33,671 nucleotides of DNA from Gemmatimonadales bacterium (GTDB taxonomy: Bacteria > Gemmatimonadota > Gemmatimonadetes > Longimicrobiales > Gaopeijiaceae), in assembly GCA_020344755.1 (NCBI GenBank), contig CP070829.1, positions 1,577,062-1,610,732 of the forward strand, read 5' to 3'. The notes beneath the pieces were generated by a model. That model was not told the DNA's origin, made no database searches, and worked only from the letters and a program-made list of their open reading frames with translations. This document shows positions 26,759 through 33,671 of the stretch, piece after piece. Each line of letters starts with the position of its first letter. Position 1 is the stretch's first letter. A program made the translations under genes and the position numbers.

Positions 26759-27034
26759 TCCACTGACCGCAGGGAGAACCACGAGCTCCGCCCCCTCGGG
26801 GAGCCGGGTCTCCAGCCCCTCGTGCCAGCGGATGTTCTCCCGGCCCACGAAGAGGTTCACGTGGGGGCGGACCTCTCCCTGCTCGGTCACGATTCGGTGG
26901 TAGACCTCCAGGTGGTGGCGGCGGAGCGTCTCCAGCGCCTCCCGCACCGTACCCGGATCCCCCGGAAGGCACACGTTCGACCCATCCGGCACGAGGCCCC
27001 GGAGTTGGTCCGGGAGCACCACGGAGACGCTCAT
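26753..27034 (-). CDS. MoaD/ThiS-like ubiquitin-fold sulfur carrier
   Basis: A 93-residue beta-grasp protein ending in SGG, the diglycine tail that an E1-like enzyme adenylates and that then carries a thiocarboxylate. MSVSVVLPDQLRGLVPDG is strand one and the turn, TVREALETLRRHH the helix, and RPHVNLFVGRENIRW...LPEGAELVVLPAVSGG the later strands, as in MoaD. The ATG at 27034 begins the fold; a longer reading overlaps the upstream gene. The gene is 28 bp after the BNR propeller gene, a pairing that I recall from other bacteria. No ThiF/MoeB, molybdopterin synthase or thiazole genes lie in the window, so the sulfur acceptor is unknown. Confidence 0.88.
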   Translation of the reverse strand: MSVSVVLPDQLRGLVPDGSNVCLPGDPGTVREALETLRRHHLEVYHRIVTEQGEVRPHVNLFVGRENIRWHEGLETRLPEGAELVVLPAVSGG

Positions 27035-27062
27035 TCCCGCCCGTCCGTCCGCCTGCGACCGG

Positions 27063-28187
27063 TCAAGCCAGGACCGCCGCTTCGACGCACACCACCGGCG
27101 GCAATCCCTCGCGCACCAGAGACCACGAATCCCCTGCATCCCGGGAGGCGTAGAGCTTTCCGCTCCGGGTTCCGAAGTAGACGCCCGCCGGATCCGCGGT
27201 ATCGGTGCAGAGCCCGTCCCGGAGGACCGTCTCGTAGGCGTCCTTCTGTGGCAATCCCCGGGTGAGGGGCTCCCAGGAATCTCCTCCGTTCCGCGTCCGG
27301 TAGACCCGGAGCTTGGCCTCGGGCGTGCACCGGAAGGTGTCCGCCTCCAGGGGCACGATGTAGACGGTGTCCGGGTCTCCGGGATGGACCGCCATGCCGA
27401 AGCCGAAGTCGGAGGGAACCCCGTTGGCGATGTCCCGCCACGACCCTGCCCAGTCGTCGCTGCGGTACAGGCCCCAGTGGTTCTGGAGATAAAGCCGGTC
27501 CGGCTCGTCCGGGTGGTTCACGACCTTGTGGACACACTGCCCGAACTCCGGGTGCTTGTCCGGCAGGAATTCGGCTCGCACGCCTCGGTTCCGGGGAGAC
27601 CAGGTGACGCCCCCATCCTCGGTCCCGTACACCCCCCCGGTGGAGAACGCCACCAGCATGCGCGCCGGATCCGAGACGTGGGGAACGATGGTGTGCAGAC
27701 ACAGCCCTCCCGCTCCGGGCTCCCAGCGGGGCCGGTGGGGGTGGTTCATGAACCCCTCCACGGGACTCCAGGAGTTGCCGTCGTCGTGGGATTCGAAAAG
27801 GCAGGAGGGCTCCACTCCCAGGAAGATCCGATCCGGCTCCGACGTCCGGCCCGGCTGTATCTGCCAGATCCGCTTGAGGGACAGGCCCGACTCCTCCGGG
27901 AACCGGATGGGCAAGTCCTCTCCCGCCGACCACGTCGCACCCAGGTCGTCGGAGCGCCGGAGCGAGCCACCGAAGAAGGGGTTCCCGGGAGCGGCCCAGA
28001 GGGTCGTGCGTCCCCCGCGCTGGTCGAGGCTCAGTGCGAAGACCTCTTCCCCGGGAAAGTGCGGCCCGTCCATGACCCAGCCCTGGCGACTCGGGTCGGT
28101 GCGGAGAAGGAAGGCACCTTTCGTCGTTCCGACCATGAGGACCACGTCCCCCGCCCCACCCTGGATCCCCGACGGATGCTCCGGCAT
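27063..28187 (-). CDS. BNR/sialidase-like beta-propeller protein
   Basis: A 374-residue protein made of repeated Asp-box (S/T-x-D-x-G-x-T-W) units: SDDLGATWS, SHDDGNSWS, TEDGGVTWS, SDDWAGSWR, TRNGGDSWE and SRDAGDSWS, each ending a propeller blade. Between them are lines such as VLMVGTTKGAFLL and RLYLQNHWGLYRS. This is a six- or seven-bladed propeller like those annotated as exo-alpha-sialidase or VPS10-type, but the catalytic Arg triad and Asp/Tyr set of real sialidases are not evident. No signal peptide is present, so it is likely cytoplasmic. GGAGGAG before the ATG at 28187 fixes the start. It has its own promoter and is followed by the MoaD-like gene, probably a functional pair. Confidence 0.88.
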   Translation of the reverse strand: MPEHPSGIQGGAGDVVLMVGTTKGAFLLRTDPSRQGWVMDGPHFPGEEVFALSLDQRGGRTTLWAAPGNPFFGGSLRRSDDLGATWSAGEDLPIRFPEESGLSLKRIWQIQPGRTSEPDRIFLGVEPSCLFESHDDGNSWSPVEGFMNHPHRPRWEPGAGGLCLHTIVPHVSDPARMLVAFSTGGVYGTEDGGVTWSPRNRGVRAEFLPDKHPEFGQCVHKVVNHPDEPDRLYLQNHWGLYRSDDWAGSWRDIANGVPSDFGFGMAVHPGDPDTVYIVPLEADTFRCTPEAKLRVYRTRNGGDSWEPLTRGLPQKDAYETVLRDGLCTDTADPAGVYFGTRSGKLYASRDAGDSWSLVREGLPPVVCVEAAVLA

Positions 28188-28245
28188 GGCTCCTCCCGAC
28201 GTTCCACGTCCCCACCCCCTCCGGCCCGTCCGGAGGGTGCTGCCT

Positions 28246-28274
28246 CGTTACGCCCCGTGGGGCGGGAATGTCAA
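28246..28274 (-). promoter_or_regulatory. Housekeeping-type promoter of the BNR-MoaD pair
   Basis: On the minus strand a perfect TTGACA -35 (28274-28269) is followed after 17 nt by GTAACG (28251-28246), a weak -10. It lies downstream of the hairpin that ends the NmrA-like gene and 58 bp before the propeller start. Confidence 0.4.
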
Positions 28275-28300
28275 GGCTGGAATACCCGGCGGAAAGACCG

Positions 28301-28335
28301 CGAGCCGGCCTCCCTGTCCGCAGGAGGCCGGCTCG
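28301..28335 (-). terminator. Strong hairpin after the NmrA-like gene
   Basis: A perfect 13-bp GC-rich stem (28301-28313 with 28323-28335) encloses a 9-nt loop, 24 bp beyond the NmrA-like stop. The minus-strand sequence after it is TCTTTCC, a poor U-tract. Confidence 0.55.
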
Positions 28336-28358
28336 GAAAGCCTTGGAGAAGGCCGAGA

Positions 28359-29309
28359 TCAGTGCCGTGGAATGCGGCTCCCGTACTTCGACAACCACTG
28401 GCGGAAGGTCATGAGATCCGGGTTGAGGGAGCGTGACTCCTCGGTGTTCCGGACCTCCATGCAGTACTCGTTGAAGTCGTGATAGAACTGGAACATGTTG
28501 CCCAGGTCCGCGGCCCCCGGGAAATCGAATGACCGGTAGGCGTCCCACGGCGCCGCCCAGTAGTGCACCGTCTCTCCCAGGACCTCACTCAGCCCGGCCG
28601 CCATCTCGGCGCCGGTCACGTGCTCCCCGGCGATTCCCACGGTCTTGCCCACGTAGGCCGGCCCGGCCTTGAAGATGCCGTAGGCGCACTTGCCGATGTC
28701 CTCGGCCGCGATCCCCGAGAGGGGTCGGTCCCCCATGGGAAGCACCAGCGTGAGATTCCCGTCCTCTCCCCGCTGCGGCTCGGCGCCGAAGTGGATGAAG
28801 TTGTCCCAGTAGAAGGACGCGAGGAGGAAGGTGGTGGGGACGCCCGCATCCGTGAAGAAGTGGTCCGCCTCTCCCTTGCCGTCGAAGTGGGGAACCTTGT
28901 ACCGCTCCATGAGGGTGGGCATGGCGTCACTCTCCAGGGGAACCCACTTCCGGGTGTCCTCGAGGGTCGACCAGATGACGTGCGTCAACCCGGCCGCTGC
29001 CGCGGCCTCGGCCAGGTTCTTGGCCTGGGCCATCTCCTTCTCCGGCGAGAAGTGCTCCCAGAAGTTGGTGACGCAGAAGGCCCCGTGGCATCCCGCGAAC
29101 GCGCTCTCCAGGCTCTCCACGTCATCCAGGTCCGCCTGGACCACCTCGGCACCCCGAGCCGCCAGCGATTGCGCACGCTCCGAGGCTGGGTTCCGTGTCA
29201 CTGCCCGCACCGTGAACCCCCCGTCCGGGTCCCCCAGGATGGCGTCCACGAGGCCGCCCCCCTGTGCGCCCGTGGCACCGATCACCGCGATCCGCCTCGA
29301 CTCGCTCAT
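28359..29309 (-). CDS. NmrA/HSCARG-like NAD(P)-binding protein
   Basis: A 316-residue atypical SDR. The nucleotide-binding motif GATGAQGG (11-18) has the NmrA form, followed by VRAVTRNP and ADLDDVESLESAF. FCVTNFWEH and HVIWSTLED are typical for the HSCARG branch, as are FDGKGEADHFF and TTFLLASFYWDNF. NmrA-like proteins bind NAD(P) and often act as redox sensors rather than enzymes; the catalytic Tyr-x-x-x-Lys is not seen in the usual place. The ATG at 29309 has GGAGG five bases upstream. The gene is divergent from the outer-membrane barrel gene, and a rare AT-rich stretch lies between them. Confidence 0.9.
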   Translation of the reverse strand: MSESRRIAVIGATGAQGGGLVDAILGDPDGGFTVRAVTRNPASERAQSLAARGAEVVQADLDDVESLESAFAGCHGAFCVTNFWEHFSPEKEMAQAKNLAEAAAAAGLTHVIWSTLEDTRKWVPLESDAMPTLMERYKVPHFDGKGEADHFFTDAGVPTTFLLASFYWDNFIHFGAEPQRGEDGNLTLVLPMGDRPLSGIAAEDIGKCAYGIFKAGPAYVGKTVGIAGEHVTGAEMAAGLSEVLGETVHYWAAPWDAYRSFDFPGAADLGNMFQFYHDFNEYCMEVRNTEESRSLNPDLMTFRQWLSKYGSRIPRH

Positions 29310-29322
29310 GCCCGCCTCCGTG

Positions 29323-29366
29323 AGATATTTTGAGTTTAAACACTCGATTGTTAATTCGTTTTCGGT
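29323..29366. promoter_or_regulatory. AT-rich divergent promoter region with GTTTAAAC palindrome
   Basis: This is a locally AT-rich patch in a GC-rich region. It holds the perfect palindrome GTTTAAAC (29334-29341) inside a wider GAGT...ACTC inverted repeat (29332-29345). On the minus strand TTAACA (29354-29349) stands 17 nt before AAAATA, a possible promoter, although the leader would then be very short. A regulator binding the palindrome could control the NmrA-like gene and the divergent barrel gene. Confidence 0.4.
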
Positions 29367-29507
29367 TCGTTGGCAAGCGACGGAGAGCGGTCGCCTTCAC
29401 CGGGGGCCCTGGGGTGCGTCACCTCCGCCCCCCGTTCCCTTTTGGGGAACCTCCGGGAGGGCTCGTGCATTCGTGTGGTGTATTCCACCTCCCCACGGAC
29501 GATCCAC

Positions 29508-30470
29508 ATGATCCGGACCCCCCTACCACCCCTGCCCAGGCACCCCTCGCGCCCCAGCCATGCGCTTCGTCGCCCCCGATGGCGCGATCCGGCTGTCGCC
29601 TTGGTTCTGAGCGTGGTGTGCAGCCCCGGCGCGGCGTGGGCCCAGGCCATGTGCAGCGCCCCTCACGCTGCGCCCAGCCTGGCTGCATCGGGGTCCATCC
29701 TGGTGCTGGAGCCCGGGGCTGGCTGGATTCAGCTCGCTGCCCGCGGGGTTCGGTCGGACCGGTTCTTCGGGGCGGGAGGGGAGACCCACGACCTCCCGGC
29801 GGGCACGGTGAGCACGGGCTCGGTCTACCTCACCGGCGCCGTCGGGCTCGTTCGTGGGATCGAGCTCTGGGCCCAGGTCCCGGTGCACCACCTGCGGGTC
29901 GTGGATCCGGCTCAGGCGCGGAATCGAACGGGAATCGGGGATCCGAGGTTGGCCCTCCGAGTCGGAACGGAGCTGCTGGGTCTGTCCCCCCGTCCGGTGT
30001 CACTTCGGATCGGGCTCAAGGCCCCGGGCTCGGACTTCCCCGTGGACCCTCGAATCCTACCTCTGACCGAAGGTCAACTGGACTACGAGATCGCCGCGGA
30101 GTTGGGGACGCCGATCTGGAGCGACCGGTTGTACGTGGTCGGCTGGGCAGGGTACCGTTGGCGCACCGAAGACACCTCGACGGGCCGGGAACCTGGAGAC
30201 GAGCGCTTCGCGCACCTGGCACTGGGGACGAGGCTCGGTTCCGCCCGCATGGAGCTCGCCATCGAAGCCATGGACGGAATCGGACCGATCCAGAACGGGG
30301 TGTCGCTGCCGGCCAGCGCCCGCAGACTGGTCCAGATCAACCCCTCCGTGGGATGGGTGGTGGGGCGGGGCCGGCTCGAGGCCGGGGCCCAGATCCCGGT
30401 GTCGGGTCGAAACCTTCCCACCGGCACCGCGTTGAGCCTGGGCTACCTCGTTGCGTGGGGGGGACGTTGA
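29508..30470 (+). CDS. Outer-membrane beta-barrel protein (transporter-like)
   Basis: A 320-residue exported protein. The ATG at 29508 is chosen because it begins a signal peptide with basic n-region (LRRPRWRDP) and core AVALVLSVVCSPGAAWAQA. The mature part alternates short amphipathic strands: GSVYLTGAVGLVRGIELWAQVPVHH, TGIGDPRLALRVGTELLG, VSLRIGLKAPG, DYEIAAELGTPIWSDRLYVVGWAGYRW, RMELAIEAMDGIG and GRLEAGAQIPVSGRNLPTG. The T-G-I-G-D phrase and LPTG near the end recall the MetA-pathway or transporter-type barrels. The final residue is Arg rather than the Phe expected for BAM recognition. Its stop overlaps the start of the DUF3179 gene, so the two are co-expressed. Confidence 0.75.
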   Translation: MIRTPLPPLPRHPSRPSHALRRPRWRDPAVALVLSVVCSPGAAWAQAMCSAPHAAPSLAASGSILVLEPGAGWIQLAARGVRSDRFFGAGGETHDLPAGTVSTGSVYLTGAVGLVRGIELWAQVPVHHLRVVDPAQARNRTGIGDPRLALRVGTELLGLSPRPVSLRIGLKAPGSDFPVDPRILPLTEGQLDYEIAAELGTPIWSDRLYVVGWAGYRWRTEDTSTGREPGDERFAHLALGTRLGSARMELAIEAMDGIGPIQNGVSLPASARRLVQINPSVGWVVGRGRLEAGAQIPVSGRNLPTGTALSLGYLVAWGGR

Positions 30471-31573
30471 GGAGCCGGGTCGCTGCGGTGGCGTCCCTGG
30501 CCCTGGCCCTGGGCAACGCTGCGTGCGGCGAGGGAACCACTCCACCCGGTGCGGAAGGCTTCTCCGGCGACGCCCTGGTGTGCGACCTGGACAAGCGATT
30601 CCTGGCGGACGGAGGTGTGGGCCGGGACGGCATTCCGGCCCTGACCGACCCCCTCTTCCTGCCGGTGGAACCCAGGGTGGACGAAATCAGCTACTTCAAG
30701 TCGACGGACCGAATCATCGGGTACCGGTCGCCGTCCGGGGACTGGCTCGCCATCCCGCACAACATCATGTGGCGGCACGAGATCGTGAATCTCCCCGAGA
30801 CCACGATCACCTACTGCCCGCTCACCGGATCGGCCCTGGCGTTCGCGCGTCTGTCGGTGAACCAGTCTGAATTCGGGGTATCCGGCCTCCTGTACCACGC
30901 GAATCTCGTTCTCTACGACCGGTCCGGGGATGAGGAGTCGTTGTGGCCCCAGATGCTGGGGCAAGCCCGGTGCGGTCCCCGCAGCGGTCAGTCCCTGATC
31001 CGCGTGCCGGTGTACGAGATGCCCTGGGAGGCGTGGGTGGAGCTTCACCCGGACACGAAGGTCCTGGCGCTCACGAAGGACATGTTCGATCCGGCGCTCT
31101 ACTTCTTCAATCCGTACGGGGACCGGTACGAAGACCCGGACAACGGGGACTACCTGGGCATGCCCATGGGCCAGGATACCCGGAGGCCGCCCAAGGAAAG
31201 GGTCCTGGGTGTCCCGGACGGACGGGGAGGCGGCCTTGCGTTCCCCTTTCTGGCCATGGCCGAGGTCGGGGACCGGGCGGTCTTCCGGTTCGAGGTGGGG
31301 GACGAACCCGGCGTGGTCCTGTGGGATGCCGAACGGGAATCCGCCATGGCCTTTCAACCGGTTCTCAACGCCCAGCCGGTGGAGTTCTCCGTGGGGAGCG
31401 GAGGCTTCGTGGACGATTTGACCGGCACGACCTGGGCCGTGGACGGTACGCCGCTGGCCGGCCCCCTGGCGGGAACCGGCCAACGCCTCACGCCCCGGAA
31501 CGAGCCCTACGTCGCGTTCTGGCGCGCCTGGGCGGCGTTCCACCCCGACACCGAGCTGGCACTGGGAGGATAG
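30467..31573 (+). CDS. DUF3179-family lipoprotein
   Basis: A 368-residue protein. The start is taken as TTG at 30467, overlapping the preceding stop as TTGA, because it gives a signal peptide (RSRVAAVASLALALGNAAC) with a Cys20 that could be lipidated. The lipobox is atypical (Asn at -3). The DUF3179 hallmarks follow: PLTDPLFLPVEP near the N-terminus, then ETTITYCPLTGSALAFAR with conserved Cys117, FGVSGLLYHANLVLYDR, ESLWPQMLGQARCGP, and MPWEAWVELHPDTKVL. The family is widespread and of unknown function, with the Cys suggesting redox or metal binding. Co-translation with a predicted barrel suggests work in the envelope. Confidence 0.85.
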   Translation: MRSRVAAVASLALALGNAACGEGTTPPGAEGFSGDALVCDLDKRFLADGGVGRDGIPALTDPLFLPVEPRVDEISYFKSTDRIIGYRSPSGDWLAIPHNIMWRHEIVNLPETTITYCPLTGSALAFARLSVNQSEFGVSGLLYHANLVLYDRSGDEESLWPQMLGQARCGPRSGQSLIRVPVYEMPWEAWVELHPDTKVLALTKDMFDPALYFFNPYGDRYEDPDNGDYLGMPMGQDTRRPPKERVLGVPDGRGGGLAFPFLAMAEVGDRAVFRFEVGDEPGVVLWDAERESAMAFQPVLNAQPVEFSVGSGGFVDDLTGTTWAVDGTPLAGPLAGTGQRLTPRNEPYVAFWRAWAAFHPDTELALGG

Positions 31574-31586
31574 CCCCGGGATGCCG

Positions 31587-31618
31587 GTCCCGGGTCCCCG
31601 CCTCGGACGACCCGGGAC
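31587..31618. terminator. Bidirectional hairpin between convergent genes
   Basis: GTCCCGGGTC (31587-31596) and GACCCGGGAC (31609-31618) form a perfect 10-bp stem with a 12-nt loop in the 48-bp gap between the DUF3179 gene and the amidohydrolase gene, which converge here. Confidence 0.6.
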
Positions 31619-31621
31619 GCC

Positions 31622-33295
31622 TCAGCGATTTCCTCCGCCGCCGCCCTGCCCCGCGGGCCTGCGCGACTCCACCACGAAGGGCTCGGTCACGATGTCCGGC
31701 CCCACCCCCCGCTTGGACTCGGCCACGATCCGCTCCACTTCCGCCATGAGGCGGTCGTTCTCGATGACGATCCCGTCCTTGATGGTGTGGAGGATGCCCC
31801 GCGTCCGGTACATCTCCTCGGTCTCGGGGTCCATGCGGATGGTGCCGAACGGATAGAGGGTCTTGAAGTCCCAGGCCGGGTTCCCGTCCACCACCACCAG
31901 ATCCGCGACGTAGCCGGGCTGCACCATCCCCAGGTTCGGCTCCATGATGAACTTCGCGCTGTTGAGCTGGGCGGTCTTCAGGACCTCCAGCGGATGCATC
32001 CCCGACTCCAGCACGAGCTGGAGCTCCCGGATGTTGCCGAATCCCCCGGTGGACCACTGGTAGTTGTCGTCGGTGCCGTACACGACGGTGCCCCCCCGCT
32101 TGTTGAACTCGAAGATCATCTTCGCCCACAGGTCGTACATGTAGGTCCAGTAGAACTCGTCCATGGACGTCCAGTCGTACTGGAACGACGCGTGGTTGTG
32201 GGGATTGGGCAGGTGCCACTCCCAGAGGGCCTGGTGGGTGTACTTCTCGTGCCAGGGCCAGCCTTGGGCCGCCAGGATGTTCCGATTGGCCTCGTAGGTG
32301 GCCCGGTTGGGCTGCATGACCACGCCAAAGTGGACCAGCGAGTCCACCAGGGTGTTCAGAAGGAAGTGCCGGCTCTCGGGGTTGGTGCCCACCTCGTGCC
32401 ACACCCGGGCCGCCTCCCTGAAGCGGATGTTCTCGTCCTGGTAGCGGTAGTTCGCCGGGAAGTCCTGCACCCCCCGGGGGAGCGCCGACTCCGCGTATCC
32501 GTAGTGGTGCACGATCATGCTCACCCCGAGGCGAGCCGCGTCCATGGCATTCACCACGGAGGTGTTGGAGGGCTGGATGTGCACCGCGGTGACCCCGCCG
32601 GCGGCCTCGATGGCCCGGGCGGCCGCACCGAACAGGTCCGGGTTCCAGGTGAGGTTGTTGATGTAGACCTGCCGTACCCCGTTGGCGATCATCTCCCGGG
32701 CGATCTCGGGGGCCAGGGTCGTGTCCTGCAGCTCCTCCTGGGTGTAGTCCGTGAAGCTCCCCCAGCCGTAGAGGGGGAAGAGCCGCGGCGCCAGGATCTC
32801 GTTGTCCTGCACGGCCTCCAGGATGTCCCGGACCCGACCCTCTTCCGCGGGACCGACGCTGGTCACCCCGGTGGCCAGCTGCATGTAGAAGATGTAGTCC
32901 AGCGGGAGCTCCTCCTCCCGCAGGTGCAGGTGGAGGTTCAAGAGACCGGGCATGACGTAGATGCCGTCCCCTCCCTCGATGACCCGGTCCGCCTCCACCA
33001 TCCGGTCCGGGTTGTGGGGTCGCACGCTCTCGATGACGTTGCCGGTGACGAGGATGTCGAAGGGCCCCTGGCCGGGTCCGCCGTGACCCGGGAGCACCAT
33101 GACATTCCGGATCAGCAGCCGGGCGTACGGTCCCTCCGCCAGGCCGTCGTACTGCCGGGTCTCGGCCACCTCCGGACGAGGCTCGGCACGCTCCGACTGG
33201 GCTGAAGCCGACGCGGGGGCGAGGAGCGCGACAGCGAGCGCGGAGAGGAGCGCGTAGAAGGGGATCGACACGTTGCGTGAGAGGGCGGACGCCAT
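31622..33295 (-). CDS. Exported amidohydrolase
   Basis: A 557-residue enzyme with a signal peptide (FYALLSALAVALLAPASASAQ). The composite domain starts at about residue 59 (ARLLIRNVMVLPGHG). The metal-binding HLH lies at 122-124 in PGLLNLHLHL. Further on are the His of TAVHIQPSN, the His pair of MIVHHYG and the Asp of VVYGTDDN, so most of the amidohydrolase set is present. The Lys that is usually carboxylated is not visible in the VRQVYINN segment, which suggests a one-metal or altered site. The end GYVADLVVVDGNP is typical. The ATG at 33295 has AGGAGG upstream. Substrates may be peptides or cyclic amides. It lies 157 bp after a partial S9 peptidase on the same strand. Confidence 0.88.
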   Translation of the reverse strand: MASALSRNVSIPFYALLSALAVALLAPASASAQSERAEPRPEVAETRQYDGLAEGPYARLLIRNVMVLPGHGGPGQGPFDILVTGNVIESVRPHNPDRMVEADRVIEGGDGIYVMPGLLNLHLHLREEELPLDYIFYMQLATGVTSVGPAEEGRVRDILEAVQDNEILAPRLFPLYGWGSFTDYTQEELQDTTLAPEIAREMIANGVRQVYINNLTWNPDLFGAAARAIEAAGGVTAVHIQPSNTSVVNAMDAARLGVSMIVHHYGYAESALPRGVQDFPANYRYQDENIRFREAARVWHEVGTNPESRHFLLNTLVDSLVHFGVVMQPNRATYEANRNILAAQGWPWHEKYTHQALWEWHLPNPHNHASFQYDWTSMDEFYWTYMYDLWAKMIFEFNKRGGTVVYGTDDNYQWSTGGFGNIRELQLVLESGMHPLEVLKTAQLNSAKFIMEPNLGMVQPGYVADLVVVDGNPAWDFKTLYPFGTIRMDPETEEMYRTRGILHTIKDGIVIENDRLMAEVERIVAESKRGVGPDIVTEPFVVESRRPAGQGGGGGNR

Positions 33296-33452
33296 GATGA
33301 ACCTCCTGGGCAGTTCGCTGGACCGGCCTTTCCGATCCTGACGGCGGAGGGACAGGGTACCGTCCCGCGACCAATTTCGCAGGGGGAGCTGGATGCGCGC
33401 GGGATCCGGGGGGACGGCGCCGGGCGCGCCGCCGTCCCCCCGTCCCTCGGCT

Positions 33453-33671
33453 CTACCGTCCCCCGGCCCCATCGGAGACGACCGCCTCCTCCTCCCCCTC
33501 CTCCAGCGTCTCCAGCACCATCTCCCAGTCGAACTTCTCACCCATGCCGCGGACGTAATAGTCCATCCAAGCCATCTCGCTCATGGACTTCACCAGGCGG
33601 TTGCGGGCGTCGGGGATGCCGTGGCTCCGCCCGGGATACATGAAGAGCTCCGTTGGCACCCCCAGCTTCTT
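33453..33671 (-). CDS. S9 (prolyl oligopeptidase-type) peptidase, C-terminal end only
   Basis: The frame enters from the right edge and covers the last 72 residues of a serine peptidase. LGVPTELFMYPGRSHGIPDARN carries the catalytic His of the alpha/beta-hydrolase fold (SHG), followed by the family's terminal helix (RLVKSMSEMAWMDYYVRGMGEKF) and an acidic tail. The nucleophile and Asp lie outside the window. Such enzymes are usually exported dipeptidyl or acylaminoacyl peptidases. The downstream amidohydrolase may belong to the same peptide-degrading set. Confidence 0.85.
   Translation of the reverse strand, partial: KKLGVPTELFMYPGRSHGIPDARNRLVKSMSEMAWMDYYVRGMGEKFDWEMVLETLEEGEEEAVVSDGAGGR

Noticed and set aside
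31787..33205. A 472-codon open frame on the plus strand
   Set aside because: It is antisense to the amidohydrolase, whose motifs and signal peptide are convincing.

Overview
This is a GC-rich bacterial chromosome segment with no rRNA, tRNA, CRISPR array or transposase. The gene content suggests a soil or marine bacterium related to Gemmatimonadota or Acidobacteriota: three ADOP-type (duplicated orphan MacB/FtsX) permease loci, two of them led by PadR regulators, many exported enzymes, a DUF3179 lipoprotein, S9 peptidases and an exported amidohydrolase. The taxonomic guess is inference, because no marker gene is present.

Layout. 1-3.2 kb (minus): a PadR regulator overlaps a large ADOP permease cut by the window edge, followed by a small glycine-rich membrane protein gene. 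3.4-4.7 kb (plus): an MgtC/DUF4010 membrane protein. 9.1-4.7 kb (minus): a three-gene Na+-efflux-like ABC operon (permease, ATPase, permease fused to a CPBP protease). 9.85-9.2 kb (minus): a peroxiredoxin-like lipoprotein whose active-site position is an in-frame UGA followed by a bacterial SECIS-like hairpin, so a probable selenoprotein. 12.9-9.9 kb (minus): a double NrfJ-like domain protein, a TPR lipoprotein and a PPK2 polyphosphate kinase. 13.1-16.1 kb (plus): an S9 peptidase remnant, then an intact ADOP permease. 19.2-16.2 kb (minus): an MMPL/RND transporter and a secreted protein. 19.5-22.4 kb (plus): a PadR gene, an ADOP permease gutted by internal deletion, an exported SDR and a DUF6789-like membrane protein. 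24.7-22.5 kb (minus): monomeric isocitrate dehydrogenase, divergent from a second exported SDR. 26-29.3 kb: a GNAT acetyltransferase (plus), a BNR propeller plus MoaD/ThiS-like carrier pair (minus) and an NmrA-like protein (minus). 29.5-31.6 kb (plus): an outer-membrane barrel translationally coupled to a DUF3179 lipoprotein. 33.7-31.6 kb (minus): the C-terminus of an S9 peptidase and an amidohydrolase.

Two themes stand out. First, the putative selenoprotein: both halves of the protein lie in one frame across a single UGA in the motif W-UGA-P-Y-C, and a 7-bp stem with a GGU loop follows at the right distance. Second, all three ADOP loci carry the same promoter architecture, TGAAAC plus a T-rich stretch, 16-17 nt, then CGTC or CGTA. 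This resembles ECF sigma promoters. At the two PadR loci a CTAC-N3-GTAG palindrome overlaps the -10 element, suggesting envelope-stress activation combined with PadR repression. A fourth copy of the promoter pattern lies before the small glycine-rich membrane protein.
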